6,199 nt of DNA from Propionibacteriaceae bacterium (GCA_024636075.1 JAGXHS010000142.1:1-6199); one strand, 5' to 3'. Positions 1-5,853 are shown, counted from the stretch's first letter. Numbers and translations are program-made. The notes: generated by a model not told the origin, from the sequence alone.

Positions 1-105
1 GCGGTCACCGAGCGCTATCTGGCTCTCCCCGACTCCGAGGGGCTCGTGGGGGACGAACGATCAGGCCTCGGGAGCCAGCAGTCCGGCGAGCAGTTCCGCA
101 AGTAG
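1..105 (+). CDS. possible 3' end of an unidentified gene (partial)
   Basis: One plus-strand frame is open from the first base to a TAG at 103-105. It would encode a 34-residue tail beginning AVTERYLALPDSEG. If real, it converges with the ribonuclease D gene and overlaps the last 45 nt of its full-length frame. I do not recognise the peptide. In mycobacteria dxs converges on the rnd homologue, but this tail does not resemble a Dxs C-terminus. A second plus-strand frame is also open across this stretch, so openness alone is weak evidence in such GC-rich DNA. Nothing else is visible in bases 1-60, and no convincing terminator was found there. Confidence 0.15.
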   Translation, partial: AVTERYLALPDSEGLVGDERSGLGSQQSGEQFRK

Positions 106-312
106 TTCCACCTGCCACTCGCGGGCACCGCGCGCGCGGAGTGCCTCGGCGACGTGGGGTTCATCGCAGATCTCCGGCGGTTGCCAGGCCACTCGGCGCA
201 AGGTCTCGGGAGTCAACAGGTTCTCTGGCGGCAGCTGCAGTTCCTCGGCCAGCTCGTTGGTGGCGGGGCGCACCCGATTCCACCGCGCGAACGCCTCTGG
301 GCGCAGGTTCTC
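61..312 (-). pseudogene. rnd: detached C-terminal HRDC-like domain of ribonuclease D
   Basis: Directly after the amber codon at 313-315, the same reading frame continues without any indel for 83 codons to TGA at 61-63. It starts ENLRPEAFARWNRVRPATNE and includes LPPENLLTPETLRRVAWQPP, the recognisable C-terminal HRDC-like motif of actinobacterial RNase D. If the amber were TGG, the full protein would be 434 residues, a normal family length. The frame shows no further stop or frameshift and keeps its coding character, so the break is recent, suppressed, or a base-call error. A GTG at 271-273 could in principle allow re-initiation as a 70-residue peptide, but I see no good ribosome binding site for it. 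It is listed as a pseudogene fragment because it has no start of its own. Confidence 0.8.
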
Positions 313-1365
313 CTAGCTGCGAGGCGGCGGTGGCCCGTCCGGCGTTACCCGCACCGGGGGCAGGTCGGCGACATCGAGCTCGGCAACCCGATCCCAGGCA
401 GCCAGCCACACCTGCTCATATGTGCGCGCATTGCGACGATTGAAGCCCGGCACGCGACGCATCTCGTTCTTGGGGGAAGGAGCTCGACCAGAAGGACCTT
501 TCGCGTCAGCGGAGGGCCTCCGGAGCGAGCTGGCGAGCTGGGTGATCGCCTTGTCCTGCAGGATCCGCCCCGGCGCCCGGTCCTGGTCTGCGGCGAGCTC
601 CTCTCGCCGCTGCCACAGCTCACGCACCAGAGCGGCTCCGCGCGGTGAGTTCACCTGGTGGAAGCCAGAAGTGCGTCGCCATGGTTCGACTCGTGGCGGG
701 GTGGGCACCTCACAGTGGCGGACCAGCGAGTCGAACTCCTCCTCGGCCCAGCCCAGTTTGCCGGCATCTTCAAGTTCCTGGTGGAGGACGTCACGCAGCT
801 CCACCAACAACTCGACGTCCAGCGCGGCGTAGTTCAACCACTCCTGCGGCAAGGGTCGGGTGGACCAGTCGGCTGCGGAGTGCTCCTTCAACAGCCGTTT
901 GCCGAAGTACGTCTCGATCATGGTCGACAGTCCGACCCGGCGCAGCCCCAACAGGCGTCCAGCCAGTTCGGTGTCGAATATCCTCTTCGGAACCATCCTG
1001 GCGTCCACCAGACACGGCAGGTCCTGGCTGGCGGCGTGGATGATCCACTCTTCGTCCTGGATCGCTTCCGACAGTCGACTCAGGTCATTGCGCCCGGTGT
1101 CGACGCTGAACATGGTCGGGTCCACCAGGTGGGTGCCGGAGCCTCGTCGACGAATCTGGATCAGGTACGCCTTGGAGGTGTAGCGGAAACCTTGGGCACG
1201 CTCCGCGTCGATCGCCACCGGGCCAGTACCGTCCCGCAATGCGTCGATGGTCTGCTGAAGGGATTCTGGGGTGTCCACCACCGCGCCCACACCATCAGCG
1301 GGTTCGGCCAGCACCGGCAGCTCCTCGGCCGTGTCCTCCGGTTCCACGGAACCCGATTCGGTCAC
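313..1365 (-). CDS. rnd: ribonuclease D (3'-5' exoribonuclease), cut short by an in-frame amber codon
   Basis: DEDDy-family 3'-5' exoribonuclease, expected to act in the cytoplasm in trimming of tRNA and other stable RNA. The stretch to the first stop encodes 350 residues. Exo I is VAIDAERA with D53 and E55, Exo II is WIIHAASQDL with D115, and Exo III is NYAALDVELL with Y179 and D183, so the catalytic set is complete. A first HRDC domain lies at about residues 232-310, and the start of a second HRDC-like region follows from about 313. The frame then meets TAG (313-315) right after PPPPRS, where relatives usually have a Trp, and the rest of the second domain continues in the same frame down to 61. 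The GTG start at 1363-1365 was chosen because it overlaps the stop of the upstream DUF3000 gene by 4 nt (GTGA), which suggests translational coupling. An upstream ATG at 1501-1503 would run deep into DUF3000 and adds residues unlike RNase D. The enzyme core should be active if the shortened protein folds. Whether the amber is real cannot be told from one sequence. Confidence 0.9.
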   Translation of the reverse strand: MTESGSVEPEDTAEELPVLAEPADGVGAVVDTPESLQQTIDALRDGTGPVAIDAERAQGFRYTSKAYLIQIRRRGSGTHLVDPTMFSVDTGRNDLSRLSEAIQDEEWIIHAASQDLPCLVDARMVPKRIFDTELAGRLLGLRRVGLSTMIETYFGKRLLKEHSAADWSTRPLPQEWLNYAALDVELLVELRDVLHQELEDAGKLGWAEEEFDSLVRHCEVPTPPRVEPWRRTSGFHQVNSPRGAALVRELWQRREELAADQDRAPGRILQDKAITQLASSLRRPSADAKGPSGRAPSPKNEMRRVPGFNRRNARTYEQVWLAAWDRVAELDVADLPPVRVTPDGPPPPRS

Positions 1366-1961
1366 CGGCCGCGCCCCGTCCGGGACCCGAGCATCACCAC
1401 GCCCTCCGGCAGCGGAGGCAGCCCCGCAGTCTGGCAGAGCAAATCCTGCCAGGCCGCCAGGTGAGGCGTGAAGCTCTGCCCATCGTCGAGCAGCGCGGTC
1501 CATGAGGCGCGAATCTCCACCTCGGCGCGATCAGGCTCTTCTGACATGCCACCGAATGCCCGGCTGGAGACCGCAGTGACCGTCCCACTGGGAGCGACGT
1601 GGCTGGCGCCGCGCGTCTCGAGCGCCTCGAGCAACCATGACCAGGCGACGTCTGCCAACAGCGGGTCTGTCACCATTTCAAGGTCAACGTCTGCACGAGC
1701 GAAGGTCACGCAGCGGAAGGTGCCCTGCCATGCCTCGTTGCCGGCCGGGTCATGCAACAGGATCAGCCGACCGCTGCCAACCTCCTGATCGTCAACGGTG
1801 ACATCGGCACTGATGGCGGCCGAGTGCGGAGCGATTCGCTGCGGTGAGGGAATCGGCTCCACCGACACTTCGGAGCGCCACCGGTGCTTGGAGAGCTCCG
1901 CTTCAGCCAAGGCAAAAGCGTTCGCTGAGCGGTGCTGAGGTGTCTGAAAACTCACACTCAT
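1362..1961 (-). CDS. DUF3000 family protein
   Basis: Encodes 199 residues matching the actinobacterial DUF3000 family as I recall it. Recognisable stretches are EPIPSPQRIAPHSAAISADV (36-55), RLILLHDPAGNEAWQGTFR (65-83), DPLLADVAWSWLLEAL (99-114), APSGTVTAVSSRAFGG (123-138), VEIRASW (148-154) and the tail LLCQTAGLPPLPEGVVMLGS. The biochemical role of the family is unknown to me. There is no signal peptide or membrane segment. The ATG at 1959-1961 (MSVSFQTPQH) was chosen because it gives the usual family N-terminus. Longer starts back to 2111 would overlap hemE and add a basic, low-complexity segment. No clear Shine-Dalgarno precedes the ATG. Its stop codon (1362-1364) overlaps the GTG of the ribonuclease D gene, so the two are probably one transcript. 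The same pair is neighbours in mycobacteria (Rv2680-Rv2681, from memory), which hints at a linked RNA-related role, but that is inference. Confidence 0.88.
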   Translation of the reverse strand: MSVSFQTPQHRSANAFALAEAELSKHRWRSEVSVEPIPSPQRIAPHSAAISADVTVDDQEVGSGRLILLHDPAGNEAWQGTFRCVTFARADVDLEMVTDPLLADVAWSWLLEALETRGASHVAPSGTVTAVSSRAFGGMSEEPDRAEVEIRASWTALLDDGQSFTPHLAAWQDLLCQTAGLPPLPEGVVMLGSRTGRGR

Positions 1962-2036
1962 CAGGCTAGGCAATCGATCGCGAGGCCCTCGGCAGGCGCG
2001 CCGGTTGAGGCATGTGGTTGAATCCATCAGGTGCCG
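1962..2036. promoter_or_regulatory. divergent intergenic region between DUF3000 and hemE
   Basis: About 70-75 nt separate the two divergent start codons, so promoters for both the DUF3000-rnd and the hemE-hemQ transcripts should lie here or slightly inside the genes. On the minus strand TAGCCT (1963-1968) has a -10-like shape, but it is so close to the DUF3000 ATG that it would fit only a leaderless message, and no matching -35 is seen. On the plus strand no convincing -10/-35 pair was found. No long inverted repeat or regulator site is evident. Confidence 0.3.
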
Positions 2037-3125
2037 ATGACCCACGACGCCCCTTCCCACTCCTCGCTGCCGCCGATCGCGGAATCGACTCTGGTGGCAG
2101 CCGCCCGGCAACGCCAGGGAACCGCGCTCCCGGTCTGGTTCATGCGCCAGGCCGGGCGCTCTCTGCCCGAGTACCGGGCACTACGTGCTGACAACACCAT
2201 GCTGGAGGCGTGCAGTGACCCGTCGCTGATCGTGGAGATCACCCTTCAACCTGTGCGTCGCCATCACGTGGACGCCGCGATTCTCTTCTCGGACATCGTC
2301 GTGCCCTTGCGTGCCGTCGGCGTCGACGTCGAGATCGTTCCCGGCGTGGGTCCTGTGGTTGCCGAACCGATCCGGGACCGTAGCGGTGTGGAGCGTGTCG
2401 AAGCACTGGATCCGTCGCAGGTCGGGTTCGTCTCCGAAGCGATCCGTGGTCTGGTCGCAGAGCTGGGGGAGCGGCCACTGATCGGTTTCTCCGGAGCTCC
2501 GTTCACCCTGGCCAGCTATCTGGTGGAAGGTGGCCCCAGCAAGGACCATGCCAGGACCAAGGCGATGATGGCCGGCGATCCACAGTTGTGGCACGACCTG
2601 TGCGCACGACTCGCCCAGATTGCCGGGACCTTCCTGCGAGCGCAGATCGATGCCGGAGCCAGCACCGTCCAGCTGTTCGACTCCTGGGCGGGTGCACTGA
2701 GTGACCAGGACTACCGCCAATCGGTGTTGCCACACAGCAGGAGCGTGCTGTCCAGCCTTGGCCACGACGTGCCGACCATTCACTTCGGCGTCGGGACGGG
2801 CGAGCTGTTGTCGTCGATGGCAGACGCGGGGTCCGACGTGGTGGGTGTGGACTGGCGGGTCGGCCTCGACGAGGCGAGTCGTCGGATGGGCGGTCGCGTC
2901 GCCGTCCAGGGCAACCTGGATCCGGCAGTGCTCGGCGCCCCGTGGCAGGTGATCGCCGACAAGGTGCGCGAGGTGATCGTTCGTGGCGCTGCGGCACCCG
3001 GGCACATCTTCAATCTGGGCCACGGCGTGCCACCGAGCGTTGATCCCGACGTGCTGACGCGTATCGTCGAACTGGTACATGACGAGGCTCCGAGCATCCG
3101 CGAGAACGAAGGACACACCGCATGA
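2037..3125 (+). CDS. hemE: uroporphyrinogen decarboxylase
   Basis: Converts uroporphyrinogen III to coproporphyrinogen III by removing four acetate carboxyl groups; cytoplasmic, no cofactor. From the ATG at 2037 it encodes 362 residues, normal length for the family. Signature PVWFMRQAGRSLPEYR is near the N-terminus (R37 in this numbering). FSDIVVP carries the catalytic Asp (D86), APFTLASYLVEGG the conserved Tyr (Y161), LFDSWAG the conserved Ser (S216), and FNLGHGVPP the conserved His (H329), so the active-site set is complete. Two starts are possible: GTG at 2031 without a ribosome binding site, or ATG at 2037 preceded by AGGTG with short spacing. I prefer the ATG, though the two differ by only two residues. 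The stop codon overlaps the hemQ start (ATGA at 3122-3125), so the two are co-translated. The partner oxidase gene hemY/cgoX is not between them and must lie elsewhere. Confidence 0.97.
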   Translation: MTHDAPSHSSLPPIAESTLVAAARQRQGTALPVWFMRQAGRSLPEYRALRADNTMLEACSDPSLIVEITLQPVRRHHVDAAILFSDIVVPLRAVGVDVEIVPGVGPVVAEPIRDRSGVERVEALDPSQVGFVSEAIRGLVAELGERPLIGFSGAPFTLASYLVEGGPSKDHARTKAMMAGDPQLWHDLCARLAQIAGTFLRAQIDAGASTVQLFDSWAGALSDQDYRQSVLPHSRSVLSSLGHDVPTIHFGVGTGELLSSMADAGSDVVGVDWRVGLDEASRRMGGRVAVQGNLDPAVLGAPWQVIADKVREVIVRGAAAPGHIFNLGHGVPPSVDPDVLTRIVELVHDEAPSIRENEGHTA

Positions 3126-3847
3126 CGCACAGCACTCCCGACCAGGTCGGCCCCGACCAGACCACTTCCCAGGTACAGGGCGATCCGAACGACCAGATCA
3201 ACTACGCCATGTACTCGGTCTTCTCGCGGGTGGGCTTTCCCGATGATCCGTCAGCTGCGGACGACGCGCTCCGCCGGATCAACGAAGCCACCTCGGGTCG
3301 CGACTTGACCATCCGGGGCTGGTACGACGTGGCCGGCTTCCGGGCCGATGCCGATCTGATGGTGTGGTGGCATGCGCCGGATTCGGAGACGCTGCAGGAC
3401 GCCTACCTGGCATTGCGCTCCAGCGAACTGGGCAAGCACCTGATGCCGGTCTGGTCTCAGGTCGGTCTGCACCGACCCGCCGAGTTCAACCGTGGCCACA
3501 TTCCGGCCTTCCTCAACGGCGAGGCACCGCAGCGCCACCTGTGTGTGTACCCCTTCGTGCGATCCACCGAGTGGTACCTGCTGCCGGATGCTGAACGCCG
3601 CGAGATGCTGCGCGAGCACGGTGAACTGGCGCGCCCCTACCCGGACGTGCGCGCGAACACGATTGCCAGCTTCGCTCTCGGCGACTACGAGTGGCTGTTG
3701 GCCTTCGAAGCCGACGAGCTGGTGCGCATCGTGGACCTGATGCGTGAGCTGCGCGCGGCCTCCGCCCGGCGACACATGCGGGAGGAACTTCCCTTTTTCA
3801 CCGGTCGTCGTCGCGAGCTCGCGCACATCGTTGATTCCTGGAGTTGA
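3122..3847 (+). CDS. hemQ: coproheme decarboxylase (HemQ/ChdC, chlorite dismutase fold)
   Basis: Catalyses the last step of the coproporphyrin-dependent haem pathway: peroxide-dependent decarboxylation of two propionates of coproheme to give haem b. The protein has 241 residues. After a polar, probably disordered N-terminus (1-25) comes the ferredoxin-like double domain. The residues described for the actinobacterial Corynebacterium diphtheriae enzyme (distal H118, radical Y135, proximal H158) line up with H126 in NRGHIPAF, Y143 in CVYPFVRSTEWYLL and H166 in MLREHGELARPYPDVRAN with identical spacing (17 and 23). The distal His is typical of actinobacteria, where firmicute enzymes differ. LGDYEWLLAFEADEL (186-200) is also a family hallmark. 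This supports coproheme decarboxylase over chlorite dismutase. The ATG overlaps the hemE stop by 4 nt, so translation is probably coupled. A perfect hairpin covers the stop codon. Confidence 0.95.
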   Translation: MTHSTPDQVGPDQTTSQVQGDPNDQINYAMYSVFSRVGFPDDPSAADDALRRINEATSGRDLTIRGWYDVAGFRADADLMVWWHAPDSETLQDAYLALRSSELGKHLMPVWSQVGLHRPAEFNRGHIPAFLNGEAPQRHLCVYPFVRSTEWYLLPDAERREMLREHGELARPYPDVRANTIASFALGDYEWLLAFEADELVRIVDLMRELRAASARRHMREELPFFTGRRRELAHIVDSWS

Positions 3848-3862
3848 TCAGTCAACTCCAGG
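3837..3862. terminator. perfect inverted repeat between convergent hemQ and msrB, probable bidirectional terminator
   Basis: CCTGGAGTTGA (3837-3847) and TCAACTCCAGG (3852-3862) are exact reverse complements separated by TCAG, giving an 11-bp stem with a 4-nt loop. The left arm includes the hemQ stop codon (TGA 3845-3847). The right arm ends 11 nt before the msrB stop (3874-3876). Being symmetrical, it can form in either transcript. Neither side has a run of T, so it is not a textbook intrinsic terminator, but U-poor hairpins of this kind are common between convergent actinobacterial genes. It could alternatively protect the 3' ends or be a protein-binding palindrome. Confidence 0.7.
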
Positions 3863-3873
3863 CACTCATTGGA

Positions 3874-4335
3874 CTACGCCTGGTCTGCGCTGGTCTCCTC
3901 CAGGGTGAGGCACACCGAGTTGATGCAGTAGCGCTGGTCGGTGGGAGTGTTGTAGCCCTCACCGGAGAAGACGTGGCCAAGATGCGAATCGCAGGAAGCA
4001 CAGCGCACCTCCACCCGGGTCGGACCGAACAGTGATTTGTCCTTGATGTAGCGAACGGTGTCCTTGGCCAGGGGCGCGTAGAAGCTGGGCCAGCCGCAGT
4101 GCGAGTGGAATTTCTCGGCGCTGCGGAAGAGTTCCGCGTCACAGGCACGGCACCGGTAGACGCCAGTCGTCTCGGTGTCGGTGTATTCGCCGGTGAACGG
4201 TGCCTCGGTGCCGGACTTGCGCAGCACGCGGTACTCGAGATCACTCAGTCTCGACCGCCACTCGGCATCGGACCTGATCACAGCCGGCGATCCCACCTTG
4301 CTCCTGATCGACTCTTCATTTGATGACTGGTTCAC
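3874..4335 (-). CDS. msrB: peptide-methionine (R)-S-oxide reductase MsrB
   Basis: Reduces the R epimer of methionine sulfoxide in proteins, repairing oxidative damage. It encodes 153 residues, a normal single-domain length, with no signal peptide, so it is cytoplasmic. Motifs in order: EYRVLRKSGTEAPFTGEY (34-51), zinc ligands C62 and C65 (RCRACD), FHSHCGWPSF with the likely resolving C80, zinc ligands C112 and C115 followed by HLGHVF, and RYCINSV with the catalytic Cys C137. An extra Cys, C142, replaces the Ser or Ala often seen there. The GTG start at 4333-4335 was chosen because AGGAGG lies 9 nt upstream; a longer frame back to 4392 has no such site. The gene converges on hemQ, with a shared hairpin between them. 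Its place beside haem genes fits the conserved actinobacterial neighbourhood and possibly a link to the peroxide used by HemQ, which is inference. Confidence 0.96.
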   Translation of the reverse strand: MNQSSNEESIRSKVGSPAVIRSDAEWRSRLSDLEYRVLRKSGTEAPFTGEYTDTETTGVYRCRACDAELFRSAEKFHSHCGWPSFYAPLAKDTVRYIKDKSLFGPTRVEVRCASCDSHLGHVFSGEGYNTPTDQRYCINSVCLTLEETSADQA

Positions 4336-4340
4336 GACTG

Positions 4341-4350
4341 GTCTCCTCCT
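4341..4350 (-). promoter_or_regulatory. strong ribosome binding site of msrB
   Basis: On the minus strand the sequence AGGAGGAGAC lies just upstream of the GTG at 4333-4335, with AGGAGG ending 9 nt before the start. This near-perfect Shine-Dalgarno fixes GTG as the start over the longer frame, which would read through it. Confidence 0.75.
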
Positions 4351-4363
4351 GGTTCGCCTGTCC

Positions 4364-4392
4364 AGATTACTGGGGCCTCGAAACGGATTCAC
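4364..4392 (-). promoter_or_regulatory. candidate msrB promoter
   Basis: On the minus strand TAATCT (plus 4364-4369) resembles an actinobacterial -10 box (TAnnnT). GTGAAT (plus 4387-4392), 17 nt upstream, is a partial -35 match. Transcription would begin about 20-25 nt before the Shine-Dalgarno and start codon. The -35 match is weak, so this is a suggestion based on spacing and position. Confidence 0.3.
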
Positions 4393-4444
4393 CGTCCTCG
4401 TGGCCGACTCCGCGCCGGCCTTGGCGGCGATGGCCTATTCTCCG

Positions 4445-4507
4445 AGGTATCCGAAGGTGCCCATCCTCCGAAAATCACGAGGTGCCAATCCTTTGGAGTA
4501 TCCGAAG
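4445..4507. repeat. short direct repeats in the msrB / unknown-gene intergenic region
   Basis: GTATCCGAAG occurs exactly twice, at 4447-4456 and 4498-4507 (start-to-start 51 nt). Between them, GGTGCCCATCCT (4456-4467) is nearly repeated as GGTGCCAATCCT (4481-4492). The core TCCGA also recurs at 4441 and 4468. They sit in the 203-nt region between the divergent msrB and the 131-residue gene, where regulatory sites are expected. They may be operator copies or chance in GC-rich DNA; no matching regulator is recognised. Confidence 0.4.
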
Positions 4508-4538
4508 ATTGTCGACAGCGCTGGCGTGAGGACCGACC

Positions 4539-4934
4539 ATGGGAATTCTTGACAAGTTACTCGGCCGGGGCGGCAGCACGGCACAACCACGAGAAATCGG
4601 TCTCGATCGTGCGGTGCGACGCTCGCAGATGATGCAGTTGGAGGGCGCCCTGCTCGACCTCGCGGATGCCATCTCCGACTCGTCGGCTGCTCGCAATCCG
4701 GGGTGGGCAGCGATTGCTCTGGAGTACTCCCGAACGGCTCGGGGACTGAAGGCGTTGCGTACGCGCGAGTTCAGCCGCAGCGAAATGATCGACCTGTCCT
4801 TCGAGGTGCGCCCGGTTTTCAAGGGTGACCCGGCGGCAGGCATGGAACAGATCGGCAAGCTGCAGGACCGTGCCATGATGATCGCGCGCAAGATCAACGA
4901 ACCCCTACCTCAGGAGCTCGACCCCACCGAATGA
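4539..4934 (+). CDS. conserved-looking helical protein of unknown function
   Basis: Encodes 131 residues that I cannot assign to a named family. The ATG at 4539 has GAGG at about 7 nt upstream spacing. The N-terminus MGILDKLLGRGG is a short amphipathic segment like those that help some proteins sit on membranes. The rest is predicted mainly alpha-helical: about 24-48, 56-75 and 79-90, then a turn at 93-99 (VFKGDPA) and a last helix 100-119, ending in the acidic proline-rich tail PLPQELDPTE. It has no Cys, no transmembrane segment, no signal peptide and no obvious catalytic motif. Codon use matches the neighbours, which supports a real gene. It is divergent from msrB and ends 1 nt before the convergent chelatase-like gene. 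A small adaptor or helical-bundle role is possible, but this is a guess from composition only. Confidence 0.75.
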   Translation: MGILDKLLGRGGSTAQPREIGLDRAVRRSQMMQLEGALLDLADAISDSSAARNPGWAAIALEYSRTARGLKALRTREFSRSEMIDLSFEVRPVFKGDPAAGMEQIGKLQDRAMMIARKINEPLPQELDPTE

Positions 4935-4935
4935 G

Positions 4936-5766
4936 TCAGCGCGCAGCCAGCAGATCCAGCGCGTCGAACTGAACCTCCGCCGTGCCTCTCGGCAGGCTCT
5001 CGCCCGTCGCCAGACGATCGAGTTCCTCGTCCAGCAGTTCCATCGCGGCGAAGGAGTAGCGCGCCAGGATCAGGTCAGCGAACAATTCGTCGTCTCCCAG
5101 CGGTGCCGAGACCGCCCGGGCGCCAGCCGCCCAAGCCAGCTGTTCCTGCTGCAGGTAGCAGTCGGAAGAGACCAGGAACATGCTGCCGACAGCGATGTGT
5201 CGGCGTCCCTGGGACCGGAGACTGCCGATGGCCTGCGCCACACTGGGGCCACTGCCGTCAGCCACGGCGACTTGCACCGGAACCTTGTGGTGCACAGACC
5301 ACTGACGAGCCCGGCGAGCCAGCAGCGCCCGCCCACGGACGTCACCGGATCCCGCTGCCGACATCACCAAGCCGTCGAGTTCGTAGACCTGCTGACTCGA
5401 CAGGGCGGTGCGCAGCGCACGATCCAACATGTTCAGCACCTCGGTGGCCGGACCGACGGGTCGAGCCACGCCGACCTGGATGCCGGGGTGGTGGCGCCGA
5501 ACGGCGTGGACGGCTTCCCGGGAATCGCAGGACAGCTCGACCGCATGCTCCAGATCGAGTGGAGCGAAAACGATCTCCCGAACGCCTCGCTCGACCAGGA
5601 CGCTGGCCACCTGACCTGCTGTGGGCGGACACTTTGAGGCCATTGCAAGGGACACCTCGAGCGTGGGGCTCGCTTCCTGCATTCGCTTTCGGAGCGTGAG
5701 CAGTTCCTGCTCAGCTGGCGGTTCGCAGGGGTCATTGGCCAGCAGGATCAGTGCGGGTGCAGTCAT
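4936..5766 (-). CDS. CbiX/SirB-fold sirohydrochlorin chelatase-like protein, apparently without the metal-binding histidines
   Basis: Encodes 276 residues with two chelatase-like half-domains (about 1-125 and 130-245). Family features include PALILLA at the N-terminus, FAPLDLEHAVELSCD (67-81), the VARPVGP turn (100-106), then in the second half LVMSAAGSGDVRGRALL (133-149), RRHIAVGSMFLVSSDCY (188-204), SAPLGDDELFADLILARY (220-237). In active CbiX/SirB the first strand ends in AHGS and the second site reads LxxGxHxxxD. Here the first is ANDP (N11 in place of His) and the second has Glu (E77), with H74 three residues earlier and D81 kept. So ferro- or cobalto-chelatase activity is doubtful; a regulatory, scaffold or changed-metal role is possible. 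The ATG at 5764-5766 was chosen for its AGGAAGG ribosome binding site; a longer start at 5820 lacks one. The rnd/hem genes nearby do not include siroheme synthesis genes. The gene end faces the unknown 131-residue gene with a 1-nt gap. Confidence 0.82.
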   Translation of the reverse strand: MTAPALILLANDPCEPPAEQELLTLRKRMQEASPTLEVSLAMASKCPPTAGQVASVLVERGVREIVFAPLDLEHAVELSCDSREAVHAVRRHHPGIQVGVARPVGPATEVLNMLDRALRTALSSQQVYELDGLVMSAAGSGDVRGRALLARRARQWSVHHKVPVQVAVADGSGPSVAQAIGSLRSQGRRHIAVGSMFLVSSDCYLQQEQLAWAAGARAVSAPLGDDELFADLILARYSFAAMELLDEELDRLATGESLPRGTAEVQFDALDLLAAR

Positions 5767-5853
5767 TAGCAGCCCTTCCTGGGTGGGTGTCGAAGCGGTG
5801 GCAACGCGGCCGCGGCTCAACTCTCATGCCGAACTTCAGAGAAACGCAAGCAC

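Noticed and set aside
18..45. Possible terminator hairpin after the rnd stop (CCCC...GGGG)
   Set aside because: Only a 4-bp stem with an 8-nt loop can be made and there is no T run.
61..315. Frameshift as the cause of the broken rnd
   Set aside because: The segments before and after the stop are in the same frame, so the break is a point nonsense codon, not an insertion or deletion.
313..315. TAG read as pyrrolysine
   Set aside because: Nothing suggests a pyrrolysine system in this kind of organism, and relatives have Trp here. A mutation or error is simpler.
658..1464. Long plus-strand open frame (268 codons) opposite ribonuclease D
   Set aside because: It is antisense to a gene with complete DEDDy motifs, and its translation has no recognisable domain. 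Long shadow frames are expected in GC-rich DNA.
1366..1503. Ribonuclease D starting at the ATG at 1501-1503
   Set aside because: This would overlap DUF3000 by over 130 nt and add 46 residues not seen in RNase D. The GTG at 1363-1365 fits the coupled GTGA overlap.
1962..2111. N-terminal extension of the DUF3000 gene back to 2111
   Set aside because: It would overlap the start of hemE, and the added residues are unlike the family. The ATG at 1959-1961 gives the usual N-terminus.
2181..3116. 311-codon minus-strand open frame opposite hemE
   Set aside because: hemE has every active-site motif on the plus strand. The antisense peptide is His/Arg/Gln-rich without a known fold.
5103..5699. 198-codon plus-strand open frame opposite the chelatase-like gene
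   Set aside because: Pro/Arg/Ala-rich low-complexity translation without domains. The minus-strand gene has a good ribosome binding site and a recognisable fold.
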